DNA of 64,000 bases from an uncultured Prevotellaceae bacterium (lineage in GTDB: Bacteria; Bacteroidota; Bacteroidia; Bacteroidales; Bacteroidaceae). Positions 8,506 through 15,675 of this stretch are shown one piece after another. The notes beneath the pieces were generated by a model that saw only the letters and a program-made list of their open reading frames with translations, was not told where the DNA came from and searched no databases. The stretch is from assembly GCA_946185485.1 (NCBI GenBank), contig CAMHJQ010000014.1, positions 1-64,000 of the forward strand, written 5' to 3'. Position 1 is the stretch's first letter; the number at the start of each line of letters is the position of its first letter. A program made the translations under genes and the position numbers.

Positions 8506-10185
8506 TTAACTGGTCTTTTTCTCACCTCTCATCTGACTAAAATACTCTTTTGGCTGGACACCCATCTCTTTTTTGAAGGAGGTGGCAAAATATTTGGGGT
8601 CTTTGAAACCTACCCGGTAGGCGATGTCGCTGACGCGAAGGTCGGGTTTTTCTTTAGCCATTCGGCAGGCGGCCTTGATGCGCTGGCTACGGATGAAGGT
8701 GGTGATGGTCATGCCTGTCAGGGTGCGCAGCTTGTTGTAAAGGGTGCTGGAACTGACTCCCATGTCGGCAGCAAAGGCTTCGCGGTCGTAGTAGGAATCA
8801 TCCATGCGGTTTTCTATACATTTGGCGGCACGCTGTAGGAATTCTTCCTCAGGGGTTAATGCCCGTGTCATTTGCTCCTCGTCGGTGGGCCTGCGGATAC
8901 GCTCACGGTTGGCAATGATGTTGTCTATGCGTAGTTCTAAGTCCTTTAGCTTGAAAGGTTTGGGTATGTAGTCGTCAGCACCGGCTTTCAGTGCCTCCTG
9001 CACGTCTTCCTCTTGTGTCTTGGCTGTCAGAAGAATAATGGGCATGTGGCTGAGCTCCTCGTCCTGTTTGATGTGGCGTGTTAGTTCATATCCGTCCATT
9101 TCTGGCATCATGACGTCGGAAACGATGATGTCGGGTCTGTGTGTACGGATCACATCAAGGGCCTGTTGCCCGTTAAAGGCCGTCAATGTATGGTATTTCC
9201 TGCTCATCAACTGTTGCATCAGCATCATGAGTTCCCTGTTGTCTTCGACGATGAGCACCCACGAAGCGTCCTCATCAGCCGGACCGACTATCTTGGACGT
9301 AATGTCTTGAGCTGACAAACTCTTGGGCAGGTCGAGGATGTTGTTGTTAGGAACGTTGAACTGTATTTGGTTCTTTTCGTCAATTTGGGAGGCAGAAAAG
9401 GCTTCTTTGCCAATAGGGAGGTCTATGATGAAGGTGGTTCCTTGTCCTTCCTTGCTTTTATACTGGATACTGCCCTTGTGCAGATAGACCAAATCGTGTG
9501 TCAGGGCGAGACCAAGACCGGTACTCATGACTTGGTAACGTCTGTAGTCTCCGTTGCTAAAACGCTTGAAGAGCTTTTTCATCATCTCCTTGGGAATGCC
9601 GATACCCGTGTCGCTTACTTTTATAATAATGTGGTTGTAATGGTTGTTGGTGGTGATATCTAGGACAACTTTCCCTTGTTCGGGTGTATATTTGGCGGCA
9701 TTTGACAATAAATTGAAGATAATTTTGTCCAGTTTGTCGGTGTCAATCCAACCAATCATGCTTTCCGGATGACAATGGATGGTGAAATCCAACTGCTTTC
9801 TGTTCATGAGCGGCTTGATGCTACGGGCTGTCTCTGTGATGTACTGCATGACATCACCCTTGCTGACCATAAGTTTTAATCCACCTTCCTGGGCTTTGCT
9901 CGTCTCCAAAATCTGTTGTAGCAGGTGTACGATACGCTGGATGTTCAGATCCATCAGTTCATATTCCTGCTGCTCTTCTGGGCGCACCATGCTCAGATGC
10001 TCTACAGAGGCAGACAGAATGGACAGCGGTGTCAATAGTTCATGGGTGATGTTGGTGAAGAGCTCGTTCATCTGAATGCGGTTCCTGATGCGCACACTTC
10101 GGAGATATAACCATCTTCCGATAACGATAATAGACGATATCGATATGAGAATAAGTGCTATTTGCCAAGTTGGAAGGTTCATCAT
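8506..10185 (-). CDS. Hybrid two-component system protein (HK-REC-AraC) without periplasmic sensor
   Basis: A one-protein phosphorelay. Residues 8-28 form a single membrane helix, directly followed by a HisKA domain (FTNITHELLTPLS, phospho-His 48), a HATPase domain (NLLSNAAKYTP, DTGIGIP, GLGLAL), a receiver domain (LIVEDN, phospho-acceptor in IIVSDVMMPEMDG, TAK) and an AraC-type HTH at the C-terminus (VSDIAYRVGFKDPKYFATSFKKEMG). Typical Bacteroides HTCS proteins are about 1300 aa with a large Reg_prop/Y_Y_Y periplasmic sensor; here (559 aa) that part is absent and no open frame upstream could supply it. It lies beside a symporter and divergent from a region with palindromic operator-like sites, which are its likely targets. 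Confidence 0.95.
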   Translation of the reverse strand: MMNLPTWQIALILISISSIIVIGRWLYLRSVRIRNRIQMNELFTNITHELLTPLSILSASVEHLSMVRPEEQQEYELMDLNIQRIVHLLQQILETSKAQEGGLKLMVSKGDVMQYITETARSIKPLMNRKQLDFTIHCHPESMIGWIDTDKLDKIIFNLLSNAAKYTPEQGKVVLDITTNNHYNHIIIKVSDTGIGIPKEMMKKLFKRFSNGDYRRYQVMSTGLGLALTHDLVYLHKGSIQYKSKEGQGTTFIIDLPIGKEAFSASQIDEKNQIQFNVPNNNILDLPKSLSAQDITSKIVGPADEDASWVLIVEDNRELMMLMQQLMSRKYHTLTAFNGQQALDVIRTHRPDIIVSDVMMPEMDGYELTRHIKQDEELSHMPIILLTAKTQEEDVQEALKAGADDYIPKPFKLKDLELRIDNIIANRERIRRPTDEEQMTRALTPEEEFLQRAAKCIENRMDDSYYDREAFAADMGVSSSTLYNKLRTLTGMTITTFIRSQRIKAACRMAKEKPDLRVSDIAYRVGFKDPKYFATSFKKEMGVQPKEYFSQMRGEKKTS

Positions 10186-10201
10186 GTGATTAATTTTGCT
10201 G

Positions 10202-10209
10202 CGAAATTA
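10202..10209 (-). promoter_or_regulatory. Weak -7 box of the hybrid regulator gene
   Basis: Minus strand reads TAATTTCG, one mismatch from TAnnTTTG, 17 bases before the start codon. Confidence 0.45.
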
Positions 10210-10270
10210 TACTTTTTTCTTCTATTTATCAACAAAAAGGCAATTAAAAGGTGTTAAATGGGCGTATTTT

Positions 10271-10325
10271 GGTTTGAAAATCGTGATTTACGGTTTAGAA
10301 ATCGTGAATTCACGATATTTAAACC
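10271..10325. promoter_or_regulatory. Triple operator: direct repeat plus 34-bp palindrome
   Basis: GGTTTGAAAATCGTGA (10271-10286) is repeated as GGTTTAGAAATCGTGA (from 10292), 21 bp or two helical turns later, and the second copy is the left arm of an imperfect 34-bp palindrome (10292-10325, 15 of 17 pairs) with the perfect core ATCGTGAATTCACGAT. Three similar half-sites on one face of DNA are typical of a dimeric or AraC-type regulator. The site sits between the hybrid regulator gene and an outward promoter at 10367. Confidence 0.7.
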
Positions 10326-10366
10326 ATAAATAATGATTCTTGAACTTGTGATTCTAATATTTATCT

Positions 10367-10374
10367 TACCTTTG
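10367..10374 (+). promoter_or_regulatory. Orphan promoter -7 box (TACCTTTG)
   Basis: A good -7 box followed by CG, with a TTG at 10346-10348 at the proper -33 distance, 42 bases beyond the palindromic operator. No rightward protein gene follows, only a stem-loop at 10501 and the convergent trxB end. Confidence 0.75.
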
Positions 10375-10378
10375 CGTC

Positions 10379-10535
10379 AGAAAAGGAAAAGAGTTTTTCC
10401 GAACTTAAGTCGACAGGCGAGATGCTTTACGGTTTTAAGTTTTTCTAAAAGATTTTTAATGGTTAAGGTTTATGGTTGATTAATTTAGTTTTTTGAATGT
10501 TTAAGCCTCGCTGTGAAGCGAGGCTTAATTCGTGT
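10379..10535 (+). ncRNA. Candidate small RNA, about 150 nt
   Basis: Inferred transcript from the orphan promoter (10367) to the strong stem-loop at 10501-10528. It contains only a minute ORF (10422-10448, MLYGFKFF, preceded by GGCGAG). The position next to a three-site operator and an HTCS regulator suggests a regulated RNA. This rests on promoter and hairpin only. A very short peptide gene is the alternative. Confidence 0.45.
10501..10528. terminator. Strong stem-loop (12-bp stem, tetraloop GTGA)
   Basis: TTAAGCCTCGCT-GTGA-AGCGAGGCTTAA, a perfect 12-bp stem between the candidate RNA and the end of trxB. It lacks a clear U tract on either strand, so efficiency is uncertain. It may end both convergent transcripts. 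Confidence 0.6.
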
Positions 10536-10592
10536 TGTACCAAAAGGAAAAATTAATAAATGAAATCTTTGGGAAGTCAGATTCCTTAAGGG

Positions 10593-11525
10593 TTATGCGT
10601 TCAGCAGGAAGCGTTCGGCCTCAATGGCAGCCTGACAACCAGTGCCGGCAGCACTGATAGCCTGACGATAGACGGGGTCAGCACAGTCGCCGGCCACGAA
10701 AATGCCAGGGAGCTTGGTACGTGGTGTACCGTCTATTTTTAGCAGGTAGCCTATTTCATCGGTATCGAGCCACTCGCGGAAAATGGCGGTATTAGGAGTG
10801 TGGCCAATGGCCAGGAAGAATCCGTCTATCTGGATATCTACCAATTGTTCGTCGGCTTCGCCCTTGCGCTTGACAAGGTGGGCTCCCTCAACACCATTCT
10901 CGCCAAAGAGTCCCAGCGTGTTGTGCTCAAAAAGAATCTCGATATTCTCGGCCTCCATAACTCTTTGCTGCATGACTTTCGAGGCACGGAGGAAAGGCTT
11001 TCTGACAATCATATAGACCTTTTTGGCCAGGCCGCTCAGATAGAGAGCATCTTCGCATGCCGTGTCGCCGCCACCTACTACGGCAACCGTCTTTTTGCGA
11101 TAGAAGAAACCATCGCAGGTAGCACAGGCGCTGACACCTTGTCCGTTGTATTTGCGTTCATCGTCCAGTCCTAAGTATTTTGCCGAGGCTCCAGTGGCAA
11201 TGATGACCGTGTCGGCTTCCAGTTCGCGACCTGCGTCATCCCATGCTTTGTAGGGGCGCTTGGAGAAATCCACCTTGGTAATCTCACCGTCACGGATGTC
11301 CGTACCAAAGCGTTCTGCTTGCTCGCGAAGATCCATCATCATCTGATTGCCGTCCACTCCCTGTGGATAGCCCGGAAAGTTCTCGACCTCAGTGGTTTGG
11401 GTCAACTGACCACCGGGTTGCAGACCGCAGTATTCCACGGGTTGCAGGTTGGCTCGCGAAGCATAAATAGCAGCGGTATACCCCGCGGGCCCGCTGCCTA
11501 TGATCAGACATTTGATGTGTTCCAT
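10593..11525 (-). CDS. trxB: Thioredoxin reductase
   Basis: FAD/NADPH enzyme that keeps thioredoxin reduced. 310 aa, normal length. FAD motif IIGSGPAGYTAAIYASR at the N-terminus, redox CATCDG (about 137-142), NADPH motif VVGGGDTACEDALYLS and the C-terminal FAD motif GIFVAGDC. It overlaps the upstream gpx gene by one base (TAATG), so the two are co-translated as a peroxide-defence pair. Confidence 0.98.
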   Translation of the reverse strand: MEHIKCLIIGSGPAGYTAAIYASRANLQPVEYCGLQPGGQLTQTTEVENFPGYPQGVDGNQMMMDLREQAERFGTDIRDGEITKVDFSKRPYKAWDDAGRELEADTVIIATGASAKYLGLDDERKYNGQGVSACATCDGFFYRKKTVAVVGGGDTACEDALYLSGLAKKVYMIVRKPFLRASKVMQQRVMEAENIEILFEHNTLGLFGENGVEGAHLVKRKGEADEQLVDIQIDGFFLAIGHTPNTAIFREWLDTDEIGYLLKIDGTPRTKLPGIFVAGDCADPVYRQAISAAGTGCQAAIEAERFLLNA

Positions 11526-12073
11526 TATAACAGCTCTTTGATTTTCTCCTCAATATGCTCAAGCTTCTCTGTAGGCTCAAAGCGAGCTACGACCTGACCT
11601 TTCTTGTTGATGAGGAACTTGGTGAAATTCCACTTGATATCGGGTTTTTGCTTGTAGTCGGGGTCAGCCTTTGACAGCATATCATCCAAAATGGGAGCGA
11701 TGGGGTGTTCCATATCCCAGCCGGCAAAACCTTTCTGCTCCTGCAGGAACTTAAACAATGGGTCGGCATCGTCACCATTGACCTTCACCTTCTTGAAGCG
11801 GGGGAAGTCTGTGCCGAAGTTGAGCTTACAGAATTCATGGATGGACTCGTCGGTGCCAGGTGCCTGCTGCCCAAACTGGTTGCAAGGGAAGTCGAGAATC
11901 TCAAAGCCCTGACTATGGTATTCCTTATATAGCTTCTCCAGTTCATCGTACTGGGGGGTGAAACCACACTTGGTAGCTGTGTTGACAATCAGCAGCACCT
12001 CGTTGGCATACTCCTTCAGGGAAACATCCTTACCTTTTCTGTCCTTGACAGTGAAATCATAAATGGTTTTCAT
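11525..12073 (-). CDS. Glutathione-peroxidase-family thiol peroxidase
   Basis: Cysteine-type Gpx of 182 aa. Motifs: NTATKCGFTPQY with the peroxidatic Cys (about 36), DFPCNQFG with the Gln and a second Cys, and KWNFTKFL with the catalytic Trp. Such bacterial enzymes generally take electrons from thioredoxin, in keeping with the coupled trxB gene directly downstream. Confidence 0.95.
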   Translation of the reverse strand: MKTIYDFTVKDRKGKDVSLKEYANEVLLIVNTATKCGFTPQYDELEKLYKEYHSQGFEILDFPCNQFGQQAPGTDESIHEFCKLNFGTDFPRFKKVKVNGDDADPLFKFLQEQKGFAGWDMEHPIAPILDDMLSKADPDYKQKPDIKWNFTKFLINKKGQVVARFEPTEKLEHIEEKIKELL

Positions 12074-12111
12074 TTGTTTTAAAATTGGTTTGTGTTAGAA
12101 ATAATCCTTGA

Positions 12112-12119
12112 CAAAGTTA
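12112..12119 (-). promoter_or_regulatory. -7 box of gpx-trxB
   Basis: Minus strand TAACTTTG, 39 bases upstream of the gpx start. Confidence 0.65.
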
Positions 12120-12157
12120 CGAATTATTGTTGTTATGACCAAAAGTTTTAGGATTTT

Positions 12158-13123
12158 TTATTTAAACCAATAACTTTGGGTTATTTTACTTTCAACTTCA
12201 TTCTCTATGTTGTCTGGCAGATTGCAGAAGAAGTCGATGCCTGTCAGTTCCTCCAGGCGGTCAATGGTGATGGCATATCCCTTGCGGGTATCATTTGAAT
12301 GGTCTTCATTCAGATTGGGTGCCCAATAGGCCATAGCCTGCCAGGTGTTGTTCTTTCTGCTGAGGAGTGCCATATAGAAGAAACGTGGAACGGGGATATG
12401 GTCTTTGTTGACACGTGTGGACTGATGGCTTCCTTGGTTGATGTACTCAATGATATACTCTGAATTGTCGATGGTACCACCCTTGCAGATGTATAGCGTG
12501 TCGGATATGATTTCCCAGTTGCGGATGTCATCCTCCATCTTCTGCCATAGGCCAGCATTGAATTTATTGTATTGTGGCTGCATGTTGGTGATAAAGAAGG
12601 TTTGATAGTTGCAGTCCGTAGCTCTCTGACGGTCGGCAGACGGACAGATATGTCCGTGATCGTAGCCAGAATACTTATAGGGATCAGATGTGAACTGATA
12701 ATCTGGTGGCAGCAGGGGGTCATTCGGATACTGGCATGTAGGTGAAAGCGTTCCGTTGTTCTCAGCAGAATACCTTTTTACATTATATGTGCTGTGATAT
12801 CTGACGCTGCTATAAATTTTGTAGCAGCTCCAGCGTTGTGACTGCAGGTCGGTGTCCCATTCTACACAGTAGTTGAGGCCTTCCTCGTTGGTGTTCTTGT
12901 TCAGAATGGCACGATGAACAAGGACAGTCCCCTTTTTCAGATGCGGGAATTCCAGTTGGGTCTGGGCCTCGATGGGGCCAGAGGTGTTCTTGTTGTCGTT
13001 TGCACTGGTGTTGTCGGGGTAGGGAGAAGGCTTTGAACGCTCGACAGAATCACCGTCTCCACCGCCACAGGCTGACAGCGACAACACGGTGAAAAGGATT
13101 AGTAGTAGTTTGAAAGTTTTCAT
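12158..13123 (-). CDS. Secreted DNA/RNA non-specific endonuclease (NUC family) lipoprotein
   Basis: Exported nuclease of about 321 aa. Lipoprotein signal MKTFKLLLILFTVLSLSACGGGDG with lipobox Cys19, then a Ser/Pro/Asn-rich linker and a NUC-type domain. The family DRGH motif appears as YDHGHICPSADR (His as general base), followed by TNMQPQYNKFNAGLW with the metal-binding Asn. The Arg of DRGH is His here; family variants exist, and activity is likely. A second exported nuclease-like protein is encoded at 24077, so extracellular nucleic-acid use is a theme of the window. Confidence 0.93.
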   Translation of the reverse strand: MKTFKLLLILFTVLSLSACGGGDGDSVERSKPSPYPDNTSANDNKNTSGPIEAQTQLEFPHLKKGTVLVHRAILNKNTNEEGLNYCVEWDTDLQSQRWSCYKIYSSVRYHSTYNVKRYSAENNGTLSPTCQYPNDPLLPPDYQFTSDPYKYSGYDHGHICPSADRQRATDCNYQTFFITNMQPQYNKFNAGLWQKMEDDIRNWEIISDTLYICKGGTIDNSEYIIEYINQGSHQSTRVNKDHIPVPRFFYMALLSRKNNTWQAMAYWAPNLNEDHSNDTRKGYAITIDRLEELTGIDFFCNLPDNIENEVESKITQSYWFK

Positions 13124-13144
13124 AGTTGGTTGTTTCTAACGATA

Positions 13145-13191
13145 AAAAAGGCGCAACCAAAGGTATATGCAACTACCCTGGACGCGCCTTA
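13145..13191 (-). terminator. Possible rpmE terminator overlapping the nuclease promoter
   Basis: On the minus strand AAGGCGC ... GCGCCTT followed by TTTTA encloses a loop of about 33 nt that holds the nuclease -7 box. The long loop makes this a weak terminator candidate. Confidence 0.35.
13158..13165 (-). promoter_or_regulatory. -7 box of the NUC endonuclease gene
   Basis: Minus strand TACCTTTG, 35 bases upstream of the start codon. Confidence 0.7.
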
Positions 13192-13218
13192 GATGTCTTG
13201 TTGGCTTTGAAATTATCT

Positions 13219-13473
13219 TTATTTCTTCGCAGCCTTACCGTAGCGGCTCATGAACTTGTCGACGCGACCAGCGGTGTCGACGAGCTTGCTCTTACCAGTA
13301 TAGAACGGGTGAGAAGTGCTCGAAATTTCAATCTTTACCACGGGGTAAGTTTCGCCTTCGAACTCTACGGTGTCATTAGTTTTTGCGGTAGAGCGCGAAA
13401 GGAACATATCGCCGTTGGACATGTCCTTGAACACGACGGGGCGATAGTTTTCTGGATGAATACCTTTTTTCAT
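13219..13473 (-). CDS. rpmE: 50S ribosomal protein L31, type B
   Basis: 84 aa, complete. Starts [17 protein letters not shown], with [22 protein letters not shown], the usual L31 core. It lacks the four zinc-binding cysteines of type A L31, so it is the zinc-independent type B, which is standard in Bacteroidetes. Own promoter at 13526. Confidence 0.98.
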   Translation of the reverse strand: MKKGIHPENYRPVVFKDMSNGDMFLSRSTAKTNDTVEFEGETYPVVKIEISSTSHPFYTGKSKLVDTAGRVDKFMSRYGKAAKK

Positions 13474-13525
13474 TTTTGCTTGTAAATTTTATATGTTATT
13501 TCTCTATTGTGCATAAAAGCGGGTG

Positions 13526-13533
13526 CAAAGGTA
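13526..13533 (-). promoter_or_regulatory. -7 box of rpmE
   Basis: Minus strand TACCTTTG followed by CAC, 53 bases before the L31 start. Confidence 0.7.
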
Positions 13534-13573
13534 CGAATTATTTTCCGACTGACCAAATATTCGCGCTGTTTTT

Positions 13574-15247
13574 TTATTCTGCGAATGTAAAGACCAAGTC
13601 TTCGAGTGTGCAGAGTGACTTCTCCTTGGTGTCGGACTTGAAAAGGATGAAGATGGCGTGTTTGCCTGCAAGGTCTTTTTCCTTGGCCTCCTTTGCGATA
13701 CCTATCGCCATATCCCGGCTGGTCTTCGGCATGTCGGACTTCAGGGCTATCTCGCCAATCTTCTTGCCCCCTTGCGAAGTCCAGGGACGATCCATCATGA
13801 CCTCAATAGTGCCGTCGATACCCTCCGGGATGAGCCGTAGGACGAGCATCAGGTTCTCCTTCTCTGCCAGTTGTCCGGCGTCGAAGTTGAAGTATTTGTA
13901 GCCTACGATGCTGCCGTCGGTGTTGTTCACCACGCGGTTACCGTTGTTCTTCAGATCGTAGGGAGCATCGAAATTAGTCTCTGTGCCATACGATGCCTCT
14001 ACGTACGAGCCGTAGAACGTGTTGTTGGGCCATTCGTGGACAGCGGGCTTCGGTCCCGTCAGCCAGCAGGCGATGCCGGCCGAATGGCGCTCAAAGGGGT
14101 TGAGGCCGTTCAGCGCAAAGCCCTCAGAGTTGTATTCGCCCTCGCTGATTTCCACCTTGCCGCCAGCACCCTCTTCCACCTTGACGGTGATGGGGGCCAC
14201 CATAGCCTGACGGGCATACTCGTCAGTACCCGTCTGACGATGATAGAACACATACCACTGACCGTTCACTTCGCAGATGCTGCCGTGCGTGTTACCGTCG
14301 GGAACGGCAGATGCGATGACGTTGCCTTGTTCGTCCTTCTCGCGGGCACGTCCGTCGATGATGGTGCCGCCATAAGTCCAGGGACCTAACGGATGGTCGC
14401 TGTAGGCGTATGCCAGCGTGTAGTTCGACGTGGGCAGGCCGAATTCACCGTCCTCAGTGAAGCGGCTGTAGATGAACACGTACTTGTCCTTGATCTTTCG
14501 CAGCGACGAGGCCTCGAAGAAGCGGAAGATGCCGGTTTCGTTTCTGCCGGACACCATGCCGTCGACGACCTTTGTGCCGGGCTTGACGGTGCACATCGTC
14601 ATCGGGTCTATCTCTGCAGCCATCGAATGCTCGAAGCCCCAGTAGCCATATATCCGTCCGTCGTCATCGACAAATACGGCAGGGTCAAAGCCATAGATGC
14701 CGTCCACCTTGTTGGGGTCGTCGGCATTCCAGTTGCAAACCTCAAAAGGTCCGTTGGGGCGGTCACTCTTGGCTATCAGACCGTTGCGACCTCCCGTCTG
14801 GTCGTTGGGGAAGAGGTAGTAGGTCTTCTTGCCGGTGCTATCCGTTACCAGCGCTATATCTGGTGCATACAGCACGTCGGCAGTACCTGCAGAATCGAAG
14901 GGCTCGCCCTTGGCATTCTTGTCCACCACGAGGATTTCTCCGTCGTAGCGCCACTGGGTCAGGTCGTCCACTGGAGCCGACCACACCACCTGGTCGCGTC
15001 CGCAGTACTCGGTTTTCAGATCGTCGTGCGAACCATATATATATACGCGCTGCTTGCCTGGATTGTCGGGATCTTCAAACACATACGGCTCTCCGTCGGG
15101 GATATGTTCCCACAATGGCAGGTAGGGATTGCCTTGGGTTCTGGCGACAGATGCCTCTTCAGCACTCCCCTTGCTGGCGCAAGCAGTGTTCAACAAGGCG
15201 CAGCAGGCCGCTGCCAGCGCCGTCATGCAAATGGTTTTCTTCATCAT
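13574..15247 (-). CDS. Glycoside hydrolase family 43-like lipoprotein
   Basis: Predicted surface or periplasmic glycosidase of the five-bladed propeller GH43 type (arabinan/xylan class). Lipoprotein signal with lipobox near ALLNTACASK. Catalytic regions: an early Asp region around GEPYVFED, the middle YGFDPAVFVDDDGRIYGYWG, the acid residue in FFEASSLRKI, and the His of NTHGSICEVNGQWYVFYHR. A C-terminal beta-rich module (about residues 400-557) may bind carbohydrate. Two ATGs lie in tandem (15247, 15244); the frame upstream to 15307 lacks a signal-like start. No SusC/D pair is adjacent, so the target glycan is unknown. Confidence 0.88.
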   Translation of the reverse strand: MMKKTICMTALAAACCALLNTACASKGSAEEASVARTQGNPYLPLWEHIPDGEPYVFEDPDNPGKQRVYIYGSHDDLKTEYCGRDQVVWSAPVDDLTQWRYDGEILVVDKNAKGEPFDSAGTADVLYAPDIALVTDSTGKKTYYLFPNDQTGGRNGLIAKSDRPNGPFEVCNWNADDPNKVDGIYGFDPAVFVDDDGRIYGYWGFEHSMAAEIDPMTMCTVKPGTKVVDGMVSGRNETGIFRFFEASSLRKIKDKYVFIYSRFTEDGEFGLPTSNYTLAYAYSDHPLGPWTYGGTIIDGRAREKDEQGNVIASAVPDGNTHGSICEVNGQWYVFYHRQTGTDEYARQAMVAPITVKVEEGAGGKVEISEGEYNSEGFALNGLNPFERHSAGIACWLTGPKPAVHEWPNNTFYGSYVEASYGTETNFDAPYDLKNNGNRVVNNTDGSIVGYKYFNFDAGQLAEKENLMLVLRLIPEGIDGTIEVMMDRPWTSQGGKKIGEIALKSDMPKTSRDMAIGIAKEAKEKDLAGKHAIFILFKSDTKEKSLCTLEDLVFTFAE

Positions 15248-15276
15248 TATCGTACCGTTTTTATTAGATTTGTAGG

Positions 15277-15284
15277 CAAAAGTA
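15277..15284 (-). promoter_or_regulatory. -7 box of the GH43 gene
   Basis: Minus strand TACTTTTG followed by CC, 30 bases upstream of the start. Confidence 0.7.
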
Positions 15285-15450
15285 CATAAAAATAAGTGTA
15301 TCACCAAATGAATGTCCGAGAAACCATCCGCTTTTTACAGAAATTTGACAAATCCTGAAAAAGCGGCTCTTGATGACCGGGCCTGGAAGAAATACAACAG
15401 CCAGGGTTGCTGAATATTTTTTTTGAGGCTGCACTCAACCTACATCTTTT

Positions 15451-15515
15451 GTCCGGAAGAGCCTATTTCCGGTTCGGAAAGAGCCTACTTTCGGTCCGGA
15501 AACAGCCTCATGAGA
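15451..15515. repeat. Three-unit array with about 22-bp period
   Basis: Three adjacent units begin GTCCGGAAGAGCC (15451), GTTCGGAAAGAGCC (15472) and GTCCGGAAACAGCC (15494), spaced 21 and 22 bp. The flanking GAGGCTG at 15425 is the inverse of the final CAGCCTC. It lies upstream of the SUMF1-domain gene, with a longer array of the same period downstream of it. Confidence 0.75.
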
Positions 15516-15597
15516 GAAAAGAAAAGTTAGAGAACCTTTTGTGTACTCGGAAATGAAAAGAAAAACGTTTTTCTTTGGATGTTTGAGGAATTTGCCG

Positions 15598-15605
15598 TAT
15601 CTTTG
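15598..15605 (+). promoter_or_regulatory. -7 box of the SUMF1-domain gene
   Basis: TATCTTTG followed by CAGG, 70 bases before the chosen ATG. Confidence 0.7.
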
Positions 15606-15675
15606 CAGGCAGATTGTGTCGGTCACCAGAGTGATTCGATATATAATAATAAGGTATGCTATCCCAAACATTCAG

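Noticed and set aside
10422..10448. Nine-codon ORF (MLYGFKFF) as an attenuator leader
   Set aside because: No downstream rightward gene to control and no run of a single amino acid typical of attenuation; kept only as part of the candidate RNA.
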